A stretch of 50,875 nucleotides of DNA from Myxococcales bacterium. GTDB lineage: Bacteria; Myxococcota_A; Bradymonadia; REDH01. The notes under the pieces are model-generated. The model saw only the letters and a program-made list of their open reading frames with translations. It ran no database searches and was not told the DNA's origin. Both the position numbers and the translations under genes were made by a program. The stretch spans positions 1 to 50,875 of the forward strand of contig JACKDJ010000029.1 in assembly GCA_020633625.1 (NCBI GenBank), read 5' to 3'. Shown piece after piece: positions 5,505-13,926 of the stretch; the first letter of the stretch is position 1; the number at the start of each line of letters is the position of its first letter.

Positions 5505-8426
5505 CTACCGGTCGGTGTGCTCGAGCACCCAGCGGTCGATGAGGACGCCTTCGGGGGGGGCGACGGAGGGTTCGTCGGGGCTGCCGGGGCCGACGCCGGG
5601 CGGGATCCACCCGGCGGGGATGTTGCCGAAGACGCGGCGGGGCGGCTGCATCGGCTGGCGGCGGCGGTCTTGTTCGGCCGGGACGCCGGGATCGAGGGCG
5701 AGGGCGGCGATCGAGAGGCCGGCCGCGCTGTCGGTCGTGTGGCACGAGAGGCAGAACTGGTTCCCGGTCGAGTCCGGGCGCGGCTCGCCGTAGCGCAGCG
5801 GACCCTCGGGGAAAATGAACGTCGCGCGCAGGCTCTCGGAGTCGTCGGGGATGCTGCGCAGGTGCGCGCGGTAGTCGCCGCCGTAGTCGTGGTAGCAGGC
5901 GACGCGGGCTCCGGCGCCGAGGCCGGCGGCGCCGCCCACTTCTGTGTGAGCCCAGGCGGGGTAGCGGTCTGCTTCGGCCGCGAGCGCGGAGCCGTCGGGG
6001 GCGGTCACGAGGGTGCCGCGCGCGTAGTTGCACGCGACCTCTGCGTTGGGGTGGCTCGCGAAGACGGCGAAGTCGTCGATCCAGCCCCGAGCTCCCGGCC
6101 GTGTGCTCGTGGCACCAACGACGAGCTCTCCGGGGGCGATGCCCATGAGCGGCTCGTCTGCGTCGAAGCGGTCGATTGGGAGGCCGTTGAAGAGCAGGGT
6201 TACGCGCCGATTTCCGGCGTCGAGCTGAAGGCCGAGGTGTGCCCAGCCGTCGGCGCCAGGGAGGGTGACGGTGTGGATCACCTCGTCGCCGCGGACGTAC
6301 ATCGCGGTCCGCGCGCCGTCGACGTGCAGGCCGGTGCCGTCGGGGAAGGTGAAGAGAGCGCGGCGCTCTCCAGGCGGCGTGCGCGCGTCGAAGAAGACGC
6401 CGACGTACCACGGCGTGTTGTCGGTGAGTCGATCCTGGGCCGGGATCTCGTAGCGGATGGCGTTGGTGCCCGAGAGCCAGAAGCCCTTGCCCTGGATGCC
6501 GCCCGAGGCGACGGGCTCGATTCGTCCGGTGCCGGCGTCGACGCGGCCAAACGCAGGCACCTTCCAGTGCAGCGTCGTCGCGGCGTTCTGAACGTGGATC
6601 TCTTCCTGCTGGTCGGGGTCGAGGATGTAGAAGGAGCCGACCGAGACGGGGAGCAGGAGGTCGCGGACGTCGCCGTTCCAGTACTTCGGCAGCGACAGCG
6701 GGTGGCCCTCGCCGTCGAGGATCGACGTGACGGACGCGTGCATGTTCGACACGATGAACGCGTTGACGTCGATGAAGTCGTCGAAGGCGACCTCGTCGGT
6801 TCCGACGCCCGTGCTCATGAACCACACGACGTCGCGCGGCGTGACCGGCACCGCGTTGCGGTGGTGGTTCGGCAGGTTCTGCATCGAGTCGAGGATGTTT
6901 GCGTTGTGTGTGTAGCCCGGGGGGTAGGGGCCACCTGCGTTGCGGACACTGTCGATGAAGCGGCCTGCCCCGAACCGGACCGGGACCGGGTCACCCTCGG
7001 GGGTTCGGTACAGGTCGACCCAGTAGTGGGATGCGGGGGTGACGCCGACGGCCCAGTCCATGTTGTTCATCATGCCGTCGAGCATGACGAGCTTTCCGTG
7101 GGTCCACAGGCCGGCGATCATGAAGCCGCGGTCCCAGTCGTTGTTCTCTTCGTAGCTCTCGCAGCCCTCGACCACACAGCGGCGTGGGTAGCGCTCGGTC
7201 GACTGCTCGATCACGCGCCCGGGGATCGCCGCCATGAAGACGTTCGACGCCTCGCGGTCCACCCACGGATAGGTGCCCCCGAGGTCTTCGCCGTCGGCGA
7301 TCGGCTGCCCCTCGCTGTCGCGGAACGGGTACGCGGCGATGCCGTAGTGCCCGATCATGTCGGGGTCGTATGGCGCGTGCGACATGGGATGGAACGTTGT
7401 CCAGCCGGTCACGTCGCACGGATCCGCGTCGGGAGGGAGCACCGAGTACGCGAGGTCGTACTGCCGCGTGATCGTCTCACCCGTGTTTGGGTTTGTCCAC
7501 GCGCGCGGCGCGCGGCCGAGCCGCGCTGTGAGGAGGCGTCCGTCGATCGTGACGGCGGGCTCGGTGAGCTCGCCAGAGAAGGGGACCTCGGCGCCGGCCA
7601 CAGAGGCGCCGGCGCGGGCGTCGACGATCCGCGCCTGCGGCGTCTTCGGATTTTCGACCTCCACCGTCACCGGCGTTCCCCAGATGCGAATCCCCAGACC
7701 GGGGCTCGTGGAGCTGATGACGGTGATGTCGTAGCAGTCGTGGGCGAGGTCCGGTCCGCAGGCGTACGGGTTGGTGTGCTCCCCGGGGACCGGCATCTCT
7801 TGCGTGGCGTCACAGATCGCGTGGTGCCCCGTGCGCTCCCAGCCCTCTTCGAACGCGGGCTCGAAGACGACGTCGAACGGCTCGGGGTTGGGGAGGATGC
7901 GTGCGCCCGGCGGGCCGGGCATGACCGGGTCTTCGAGCGCCTCGGGGACGAAGAGGTAGAAGCTGAGGTGCTTCTGGATCGGCTCCGGCCCGGGCGGGCC
8001 GCCCTGGACGCGGATCCCGATCCGGCCATCCATCGTCGTCCGATGCCCCGGGATGTATGGGACCGTGAACTGGGCGTCGTCGTTGATCAGCGCGACGTCA
8101 CGCAGAATCGACGGGGGCTCCGGGTGGGGGTCGTACGTCGGCAGAGGCGGAGTCGTGTCGGCCACGGCGTCGACGGCTGTGTCGCCAGGCGTGTCTGTGC
8201 CGTCGGCGTCGTCTGCGTCGAGTCCGGCGTCGGTGCCAGCGTCTGCGTTGGTGTCGGCGCCGACGTCACCGGTCGCGTCGTCGCCGATTTCGCCGCTCGT
8301 GTCGCCGTCTTCGGGTCCCGAGTCGCTCGGGCCGTCACCACACGCGGGGGTGGCGGAGAGCAGGGCGGCGAGCGCGGCCACAGCGCCGCGGCGGAGTCGT
8401 TGCGTCGGTGTCATCGGGCTTCTCAT
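5505..8426 (-). CDS. Large lipoprotein with LamG-like domain and single CxxCH motif
   Basis: This 973-aa protein begins with a lipoprotein-like signal ending SATPAC and an Asp/Thr-rich linker to about residue 90. The central part (about 95-620) is a globular region I cannot assign, with many aromatic segments such as WTHGKLVMLDGMMNNMDWAV and HNANILDSMQNLPNHHRN. About 625-800 looks like a concanavalin/LamG-type jelly roll: ALFTFPDGTGLHVDG, WAHLGLQLDAGNRRVTLLF, RGWIDDFAVFASHPN. Near residue 892 a single FCLSCHTTDSAAGLSI resembles a c-type heme site or a DUF-type cytochrome remnant. ATG 8426 and ATG 8414 are both plausible starts. It follows the IgGFc-like lipoprotein gene after about 50 bp on the same strand. 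A surface binding or electron-carrying role is possible, but no function is claimed. Confidence 0.72.
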   Translation of the reverse strand: MRSPMTPTQRLRRGAVAALAALLSATPACGDGPSDSGPEDGDTSGEIGDDATGDVGADTNADAGTDAGLDADDADGTDTPGDTAVDAVADTTPPLPTYDPHPEPPSILRDVALINDDAQFTVPYIPGHRTTMDGRIGIRVQGGPPGPEPIQKHLSFYLFVPEALEDPVMPGPPGARILPNPEPFDVVFEPAFEEGWERTGHHAICDATQEMPVPGEHTNPYACGPDLAHDCYDITVISSTSPGLGIRIWGTPVTVEVENPKTPQARIVDARAGASVAGAEVPFSGELTEPAVTIDGRLLTARLGRAPRAWTNPNTGETITRQYDLAYSVLPPDADPCDVTGWTTFHPMSHAPYDPDMIGHYGIAAYPFRDSEGQPIADGEDLGGTYPWVDREASNVFMAAIPGRVIEQSTERYPRRCVVEGCESYEENNDWDRGFMIAGLWTHGKLVMLDGMMNNMDWAVGVTPASHYWVDLYRTPEGDPVPVRFGAGRFIDSVRNAGGPYPPGYTHNANILDSMQNLPNHHRNAVPVTPRDVVWFMSTGVGTDEVAFDDFIDVNAFIVSNMHASVTSILDGEGHPLSLPKYWNGDVRDLLLPVSVGSFYILDPDQQEEIHVQNAATTLHWKVPAFGRVDAGTGRIEPVASGGIQGKGFWLSGTNAIRYEIPAQDRLTDNTPWYVGVFFDARTPPGERRALFTFPDGTGLHVDGARTAMYVRGDEVIHTVTLPGADGWAHLGLQLDAGNRRVTLLFNGLPIDRFDADEPLMGIAPGELVVGATSTRPGARGWIDDFAVFASHPNAEVACNYARGTLVTAPDGSALAAEADRYPAWAHTEVGGAAGLGAGARVACYHDYGGDYRAHLRSIPDDSESLRATFIFPEGPLRYGEPRPDSTGNQFCLSCHTTDSAAGLSIAALALDPGVPAEQDRRRQPMQPPRRVFGNIPAGWIPPGVGPGSPDEPSVAPPEGVLIDRWVLEHTDR

Positions 8427-8479
8427 GTCGGTCTGGCTCGGATGGCTCGGGCGGGGCGCGGCGGGGCGCGAGTCGCGCG

Positions 8480-10339
8480 TTACGGTGCCAGATCGAGGCC
8501 ACCCGCGTAGGCGTAGCTCACGTCGCAGTCGTAGCCGTATGCATACAGGCCGACCGGGCCCGTGGCGGAGACGCGGTGAGGACCGTCGGCGACGAAGACA
8601 CGAGCAACGCCGACCCCCGCGCCGGGGATGGCCCGCGGCGAGGTCGCGAGGGGGGCGCCGTCGAGGGTGACGTCCACGCCGTCTGGCACAACGATCGAGA
8701 GCGCGTCGACGCGGTAGTCGGCTGGCGTCAAGACGACATAGTCGCGCCGGTGACGCTCGTCGGGGACGAGGAAGACGAGGGCAGGGTCACCGATCGCCGA
8801 GAGTGTGTCCGAGGTGCCGCACTCGGGGTCGGCGCGGATGGCGCACTCGGGGCGGTCGCCCTCGCCGGTGTCGCGGATGCAGCCGTGCTCCGGGCCCGGA
8901 TAGCCGGAGCCGACCATGAGCTGGGCGACCGCGATGGGCGCGGAGGCCTCGATGACGAAGTCCTGGTCCGAGACGAGCTCGAACACCTCGCCTGCCGCGA
9001 GCGTGCGGCCAGGCACGCCCGCTTGTGTGGGGCTGGTCGAGACGGTCGTCCCGTCTTGCAGGGCGACGACTCGATAGACGTCGGGCTCGTCGCCGCGGGG
9101 GGCGAGCTTCGGGGCGACGTAGCGGCGTCCCCACGCCGAGGTGGGCAGGAGCTGGTCTTCGAGGTGGTCGCAGTAGACGTTCCCGTGCGGGACGTTCGCG
9201 CACTCGTTGCCGACGAAGACGCCGACGGGCTGTGTGGCCGTGATGCGCATCCCGGTCAGATCGACGCCATCGGTCTGCGGGCTCATCAGAGACACGACCT
9301 CGCCCTGCTCGAGCCTGAAAGTCTTCGTCTCGCCGGGTCCGAACGCGTCGACGCCGGTGCCCGCGCGTACCCCGGAGCGCGGCCCGGCCGTGACGCTGAC
9401 GGTCGTCGGACCCTCGGCGACCGCGACGATGGTCGCGTAGGCCGGGAAGCCGCGCGGCCCAAACAGCGGGATCTGCTGCACCTCGGTCGGCCACGCGACG
9501 ACCATGTAGTCGGTGTCGAGCGACGTCGCGGGCAGCAACAGCGAGGCGTCGTTGCTGTAGACGCCGACGTTGTTTTGCGGGTTGAACTGGTGCGCGGTGA
9601 CGGGCGCCGACGCTCGAATCGCGTAGCTGTTTCGGGTGACCACCGAGTCGTTCACGTCTGCGCGCGGCAGCGGGATCGTGACGAGCTCTCCGGGCGCGAC
9701 CGTGAACGGGCCAAACAGCGCGTCCTCGGCGGTGCTGCGGATGGTCACCTCGACGAGCTCGTCTCCGGGGTTCGAGACGGTGACCGCGAACTGCTGCGCC
9801 TCGGCCGCCTGACCGCCGAACGCGGACCAGGGGGCGTTGTCGAGGTCGAGGGCGTAGAAGACGCAGCCGAGGTAGGTTTTGCCGTCGCCGGCGCAGGCGT
9901 CGCGACAGGCGCCGTCGCGGCAGCCGCCCTCGCAGAGCGTGTCGACCACGGTCGAGCCGTCCGGTTGGCATACGACGACGGCGTCGCCGTCGCAGCTCCG
10001 GGTGCCCGGGATGGTGCACGCCAGCGGGGGAACGCAGGCGCCCCCGGCGCACGCCCAGCCGTCGCTGCACGCGAAGTCGTGCCAGACGCCGCCTTCGCAC
10101 TGACGACCGCGGTCCTGGCCGACGCACTCCTGGGCTCCCTCGGGTGCGCAGCCGGCGTCGCCACCGCCGCCGCCGAGGTCGATCGCGATGACGTCGCCGG
10201 CGTCGTCGTCGCCGCTGCCCTCCCCCGTGTCGGCTGTGGCGTCGCGCCCGCCGCGGTCGGGGACCTCGACGGAGGAGCCTCCGGAGCTGCCGCACCCGGC
10301 GAGCAGGCCCACGGCGAAGACGAGAGGGGCACACCTCAT
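8480..10339 (-). CDS. Lipoprotein with IgGFc-binding-like domain
   Basis: This 619-aa protein has a clear lipobox (VGLLAGC), a Gly/Asp-rich linker, and a Cys-rich segment (about 63-155) with motifs such as CVGQDRGRQCEGG and CSDGWACAGGACVP. From about residue 160 it resembles the bacterial IgGFc_binding family: FYALDLDN, PVTAHQFNPQNNVGVYSNDAS, SLLLPATSLDTDYMVVAWPT, and ADGPHRVSATGPVGLYAYGY at the C-terminus. In animals this domain is in mucin-associated proteins; in myxobacteria it is common in predicted surface lipoproteins of unknown ligand. ATG 10339 is preceded by GAGG. It is followed by the LamG-like lipoprotein gene, and the two probably form an envelope operon, perhaps read on from the ligase cassette 87 bp upstream. 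Confidence 0.8.
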   Translation of the reverse strand: MRCAPLVFAVGLLAGCGSSGGSSVEVPDRGGRDATADTGEGSGDDDAGDVIAIDLGGGGGDAGCAPEGAQECVGQDRGRQCEGGVWHDFACSDGWACAGGACVPPLACTIPGTRSCDGDAVVVCQPDGSTVVDTLCEGGCRDGACRDACAGDGKTYLGCVFYALDLDNAPWSAFGGQAAEAQQFAVTVSNPGDELVEVTIRSTAEDALFGPFTVAPGELVTIPLPRADVNDSVVTRNSYAIRASAPVTAHQFNPQNNVGVYSNDASLLLPATSLDTDYMVVAWPTEVQQIPLFGPRGFPAYATIVAVAEGPTTVSVTAGPRSGVRAGTGVDAFGPGETKTFRLEQGEVVSLMSPQTDGVDLTGMRITATQPVGVFVGNECANVPHGNVYCDHLEDQLLPTSAWGRRYVAPKLAPRGDEPDVYRVVALQDGTTVSTSPTQAGVPGRTLAAGEVFELVSDQDFVIEASAPIAVAQLMVGSGYPGPEHGCIRDTGEGDRPECAIRADPECGTSDTLSAIGDPALVFLVPDERHRRDYVVLTPADYRVDALSIVVPDGVDVTLDGAPLATSPRAIPGAGVGVARVFVADGPHRVSATGPVGLYAYGYDCDVSYAYAGGLDLAP

Positions 10340-10426
10340 GGAGACCTCGGTCGGCGGAGCGCAGCGTGACGAGCGGCAGTGTAGCGCCGCGCGAGCTGGG
10401 GCGAAACCGTGTCGCGTGCGTGCAGA

Positions 10427-11884
10427 CTATTGGGCTCGCACGACCAGGTCCCACCCCGACTTGATGTTCTCGGCGACGAGGTCGTCAGCGAGCTCCCAAG
10501 CGCGCTCCTCTGTGGCGGCGAGGCGGACGGTGCGCTGGAGCGGGTCCTTGCGGTTCGGGCTGTAGTCGGTCCAGTGGACGACGAACGCGGGGTAGCGTGG
10601 GTCGTGCTCTTGTTTGTTCGTGGCCCAGATCACGAGCTTGCGGACGGCGAGCCGGCCCTTGAGGGCCTTCTGCCAGACCTCGCGTCGCAGGATCGTGCTC
10701 GTCGGGAGCTGCGTCGCCTGCACGTGTGTCGCGATCTCTGGGACAAGCACGCGCTGAGCGATCTGACCGAACCCGGCGTCAGTCTCGTCGGCGCGCTTGT
10801 CGTCGCGGAGCCTCGACAGCACAGGCGAGAGCAGGCTGACGCCCGGCATCTTCGTGACCCCGGTCCAGCCCGCGTCGGGCGTGTGCGCGATGACCATGCG
10901 CGGCGTGGGCTCGCCATCGCTGCCCTCGGCCTGGATGTCGCTGACGCGGATCTCGGCGACGACCTCCGGCACGACGAGCTGGTACAGCGCGCCGTCGGAC
11001 GATGCGTGGCGAAAGGTCGACGCGCACGCGATCGTTTCGAGGCGAGCGCGCAGCGTCCGGCGCGACTCGTCGTCGCCGAGCCCTCCGCAGGAGCCGATGA
11101 TCTGCACCTGGCCCGGCTCTCGAACGACGCCGAGGAGGAGCGAGCGGACCTGCGACGGGTCTTCTCCGCGGAGGGTGAAGCCGACGATGACCGCGTCGAG
11201 GTGAAAGACGGGTTTGATCTTCCACACACGCCCTTCGGCGCGCGCGATCAGGCCCTCGGCCTTCTCGGACTCGACCCAGCGCGCATACAGGTCCCGGACG
11301 GCGGCCGCGCCGCGTACGTCGTCGGTGGCGATAGATCGGAGCCGCTTCCCGCCGGCGAGCAGCTCGGCGGCGCGCGCCATTCGCTCGGAGTAGGCGGTCA
11401 GCGATCCGTCGTCGAAGCCCTCCGGGACGACATCGAAGGCAGTGAATCCTATGCGGTCGACGTCGGCTTGCGCCCCGCCAGAGAGCGCGTTCGCGAGGTC
11501 GCCGTGCCGTGGTCGACCGCCGGGGCGGAGCGCGAACAGCTCGCCGGCGAGGACGACACGCTCTGTGGTCTTTCGCGCGGCGACCCGCGCCTCGTCGAGC
11601 ACCGGGATCGCGCCGGAGAGGACACGGCCGCGCGGGTTCAACAGGGCGACGCGGTCGGGCTCGAGGACCAGGAACCACGTCTCGCCGTCGATCTTCGGAG
11701 AGACCAGCAGGCGGGCGTCGCCGAGCGACTCGAGCTCCGTCGGGCCCACGGCGCGGTAGCGGCTCGCGACGAGGCGCTTGTATCGCTCCACGGTGCGCGC
11801 GAGCTCTTCGTCGGTGATCGAGCCGGCGGGGGAGTGGAGCCCGGCGCCGACGGGCCGTGCGCCGTCGATCTTGAAGAAGCTCAC
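10427..11884 (-). CDS. ATP-dependent polynucleotide (DNA/RNA) ligase-like nucleotidyltransferase, third gene of a three-gene cassette
   Basis: This 485-aa protein contains the ordered motifs of ATP-dependent ligases. Motif I is PKIDGE (Lys64 as the probable adenylated residue), motif III AGELFA (Glu115), motif IIIa FTAFDVV (147-153), motif IV KAEGLIAR (Glu210) and motif V WKIKP (222-224), followed by DAVIVGF. An OB-like segment follows (SLLLGVVREPGQVQIIG and GLGDDESRRTLRARL). Residues from about 320 to 485 form an extra C-terminal region, including KLVIWATNKQEHDPRYPAFV, that is not in minimal ligases. The GTG start is chosen because it overlaps the preceding stop as GTGA, a 4-bp coupling; the longer open frame extends back into the neighbours. 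The substrate, nicked DNA or RNA, cannot be told from sequence. No Ku, primase or nuclease gene is adjacent. Confidence 0.85.
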   Translation of the reverse strand: MSFFKIDGARPVGAGLHSPAGSITDEELARTVERYKRLVASRYRAVGPTELESLGDARLLVSPKIDGETWFLVLEPDRVALLNPRGRVLSGAIPVLDEARVAARKTTERVVLAGELFALRPGGRPRHGDLANALSGGAQADVDRIGFTAFDVVPEGFDDGSLTAYSERMARAAELLAGGKRLRSIATDDVRGAAAVRDLYARWVESEKAEGLIARAEGRVWKIKPVFHLDAVIVGFTLRGEDPSQVRSLLLGVVREPGQVQIIGSCGGLGDDESRRTLRARLETIACASTFRHASSDGALYQLVVPEVVAEIRVSDIQAEGSDGEPTPRMVIAHTPDAGWTGVTKMPGVSLLSPVLSRLRDDKRADETDAGFGQIAQRVLVPEIATHVQATQLPTSTILRREVWQKALKGRLAVRKLVIWATNKQEHDPRYPAFVVHWTDYSPNRKDPLQRTVRLAATEERAWELADDLVAENIKSGWDLVVRAQ

Positions 11885-12621
11885 GGGCCCTCCGCTGGCT
11901 CGGCGTTGCCCGCGTCGGCCGTGCGCTCTTTGGGGCGCTTGAGCTCGAGGTCCGAGAGGTGAAGGAGCAGCATGTAGCGCTCGCCGTCGACTCGACCCTC
12001 GAGGAAGCCGCGCGAGGGCAGGCCGTTCTCTTGGAAGACGAGGGGGTCGCGGCCGCGTGGGCCGGCGCCGACGAGGACGAGCTCGCCGGATTCGGCCAGC
12101 TCTCGCGTCATCGCGAAGAGATAGTCGTAGGTGAGCCCGTCGACGTGGCGGATCTGCAGTGTGCGGCGGAACGCGAACTGGCGGACGGCGTCGCGCTTGG
12201 CGAGGCGCCGGCCGGTCCAGCGAACGGGCAGCGCGTCGTTCACGTTGGCGGGCACGTCTTCGGGAGCGCGCCGTTCGCGCTCGTCGCCAAATGTGTCGAG
12301 GAGGACCTCGACGATCTGTGGCGAGGCGTGCAGGACCTCGCCCTCGGAGCTCAGGTAGACGGTCTCGGTGCGTGCGACCTCGCGCCCGACGATCTCGGTG
12401 TCGATCTCGGGGTCGCCGTCGACGAGCTGCTGCCCGTAGTCGGGACCGAGCGAGCGGGCGAGCACGTCGTCGAGCCCGTGCTCGCCAGCGGCGACGAAGC
12501 GACGAAACCGGACGGCGCGCCCGGGCAGGCCGAGTCGGGGGCCGGGCGGCGCGCGGAGAGTGTGGAGCGCGACTCGAGCGTCTCTGTTTGCCGCGTTGAC
12601 GACGTGGATCAGCTTGGGCAT
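11881..12621 (-). CDS. Conserved-looking 246-aa protein of unknown function, middle gene of ligase cassette
   Basis: I do not recognise a named domain. The protein starts MPKLIHVVNAANRDARVALH and is soluble, with no signal peptide or membrane segment. It has features that look conserved and structured, such as DGDPEIDTEIVGREV, QTVYLS-like TETVYLSSEGEVLH, NVNDALPVRWTG, RRTLQIRHVDGLTYDYLF, LVLVGAGPRGRDPLVFQENG and RGFLEGRVDGERYMLLLHL. The C-terminal 18 residues are low complexity. Its ATG shares one base with the upstream stop (TAATG), and its own TGA overlaps the ligase GTG by 4 bp. Such spacing suggests the three products are made together, so I infer a partner or regulator of the ligase. Nothing in the sequence fixes its biochemical role. 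Confidence 0.78.
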   Translation of the reverse strand: MPKLIHVVNAANRDARVALHTLRAPPGPRLGLPGRAVRFRRFVAAGEHGLDDVLARSLGPDYGQQLVDGDPEIDTEIVGREVARTETVYLSSEGEVLHASPQIVEVLLDTFGDERERRAPEDVPANVNDALPVRWTGRRLAKRDAVRQFAFRRTLQIRHVDGLTYDYLFAMTRELAESGELVLVGAGPRGRDPLVFQENGLPSRGFLEGRVDGERYMLLLHLSDLELKRPKERTADAGNAEPAEGP

Positions 12622-13217
12622 TAGAACATCTCGAAGTCGAGGTCGTCGTCGTCTGCGTCGTCACCCTCGTCTCCGCCGACGGTCTGGAGCTCGGCCCAGT
12701 TTGGTTTCGCGGGGTGGCCAAGCAGCAGGAACGTCCCCTCGTCGTTTGCGAGCAGCACGGCGGTGGCCTGCCGGTAGCTGCCGCGGTCGACGTACGCGAA
12801 CGAGAAGCACTCGCCGGCGTCGAGGGCGCGGCGGAGGGACGGGGCGACCTGATCGTCGTCGAGGGCGTACGCGGCCTGGAGGTCGAGATCGAGGATGTCT
12901 TCGGGGCTCGCCGGCTCGAGCGTCTGGGCCGAGTCGGTGGTCTTCTCGAAGCGCGTGGCGGGCTCTCCGTCGGCGCCGATCCCGACGAGGTCAGACAGCG
13001 AGAACTGCGTCCCGCTCTCGTCGAAGTACCCTTGCGCGACCATGCCCTGCTGCAAGACGAGGGCGCCGTCGTCGGTGAGCTCGGCGCGACGGCACGGCTC
13101 TCCGACACGGTCGAGGACCAAGCGTCGTCGGCTCCCGTAGAGGCGCGCGCGGTCGAGCTTGGTCATCGCGAACACGGACTCGCTCCCGTCGAGCGCGACT
13201 GCGAATGTCCGTGCCAT
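12621..13217 (-). CDS. 198-aa protein of unknown function, first gene of ligase cassette
   Basis: This soluble protein has no signal peptide. The N-terminal half has a distinctive pattern: MARTFAVALDGSESVFAMTK, then LDRARLYGSRRRLVLDRVGE, CRRAELTDDGALVLQQG and GYFDESG, which looks like a compact beta-rich domain with LYG and GYFDE hallmarks. The second half includes PEDILDLDLQAAYALDD and SFAYVDRGSYRQATAVLLAN. The tail is strongly acidic (GDEGDDADDDDLDFEMF), similar in style to DNA-mimic or protein-binding tails. A GAGG Shine-Dalgarno lies just upstream of ATG 13217. It is 47 bp after scoB on the same strand, so read-through from the CoA-transferase operon is possible. I infer that it acts with the downstream 246-aa protein and ligase. 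Confidence 0.76.
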   Translation of the reverse strand: MARTFAVALDGSESVFAMTKLDRARLYGSRRRLVLDRVGEPCRRAELTDDGALVLQQGMVAQGYFDESGTQFSLSDLVGIGADGEPATRFEKTTDSAQTLEPASPEDILDLDLQAAYALDDDQVAPSLRRALDAGECFSFAYVDRGSYRQATAVLLANDEGTFLLLGHPAKPNWAELQTVGGDEGDDADDDDLDFEMF

Positions 13218-13264
13218 CGAGCTGCCTCAGTCGGGGACGGCGAGCGTGGAGTGGAGGCCGCCGG

Positions 13265-13924
13265 CTAGTCGAACGACATCTCGCGGACGTCGTCGGCGAC
13301 GCGGAACCGCGCCTCGGTGAGGCGGGTGACCTCGTCGACGGTGTGCCCCGGGGCGACCTCGATCAGGACGAACTGGTCGCCCTCCTTCACGAAGACGGCG
13401 AGGTCGGAGACGATCATGTGGACGCAGCCGACGCCGGTGAGCGGCAGGGAGCAGTTGGCGAGGAACTTTGGCTCTCCCGCCTTGGAGGCGTGGGTCATGA
13501 CGACGACGACGCGCTTGGCGCCGGCGACGAGGTCCATGGCCCCGCCCATCCCCTTGATCATCTTCCCGGGGATCATCCAGTTTGCGATGTCGCCGCGCTC
13601 GGACACCTCCATCGCGCCGAGCACGGTGAGGTCGACGTGGCCGCCGCGGATCATCTCGAAGCTCTCGGCCGACGAGAAGAAGCTGGCGCCGGGGAGGGCG
13701 GTGACGGTCTGCTTTCCGGCGTTGATCAAGTCGGCGTCTTCTTCGCCGTCGTACGGGAACGGCCCCATGCCGAGGAGGCCGTTCTCGGACTGGAGGGTGA
13801 CGTTGATCCCGTCGGGGATGTAGTTCGCGACGAGGGTCGGGATCCCGATGCCGAGGTTGACGTAGAAGCCGTCTCGGAGCTCGCGGGCGACACGTTGTGC
13901 GAGCTGTTCGCGGGTGAGCGGCAT
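13265..13924 (-). CDS. scoB: 3-oxoacid CoA-transferase subunit B
   Basis: This 219-aa protein is the usual size for the B subunit of succinyl-CoA:3-ketoacid (or acetate/butyrate-type) CoA-transferase. Landmarks are FYVNLGIGIPTLVANYIPDG, the catalytic-glutamate segment LQSENGLLGMGP, and GGAMDLVAGAKRVVVVMTH. With ScoA it exchanges CoA between succinyl-CoA and acetoacetate, feeding ketone bodies or short acyl groups into central metabolism. The ATG at 13924 lies 2 bp after the scoA stop, so the two are co-translated. The exact acyl donor cannot be decided from sequence alone. Confidence 0.93.
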   Translation of the reverse strand: MPLTREQLAQRVARELRDGFYVNLGIGIPTLVANYIPDGINVTLQSENGLLGMGPFPYDGEEDADLINAGKQTVTALPGASFFSSAESFEMIRGGHVDLTVLGAMEVSERGDIANWMIPGKMIKGMGGAMDLVAGAKRVVVVMTHASKAGEPKFLANCSLPLTGVGCVHMIVSDLAVFVKEGDQFVLIEVAPGHTVDEVTRLTEARFRVADDVREMSFD

Positions 13925-13926
13925 GG

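Noticed and set aside
4818..8510. Plus-strand open frame of 1230 codons opposite argH and the LamG-like lipoprotein
   Set aside because: It lies antisense to two well-supported genes and has the Arg/Val/Asp-rich composition of a GC-rich shadow frame, without motifs or a signal.
8408..10369. Plus-strand open frame of 653 codons opposite the IgGFc-like lipoprotein
   Set aside because: Shadow frame: no recognisable domain, while the minus strand encodes a proper lipoprotein with a lipobox and domain pattern.
10427..13108. A single 893-codon frame covering the ligase and its two partners
   Set aside because: Only the last 485 codons show ligase motifs; the rest is the antiphase shadow of the two small genes, which overlap correctly by TAATG and GTGA.
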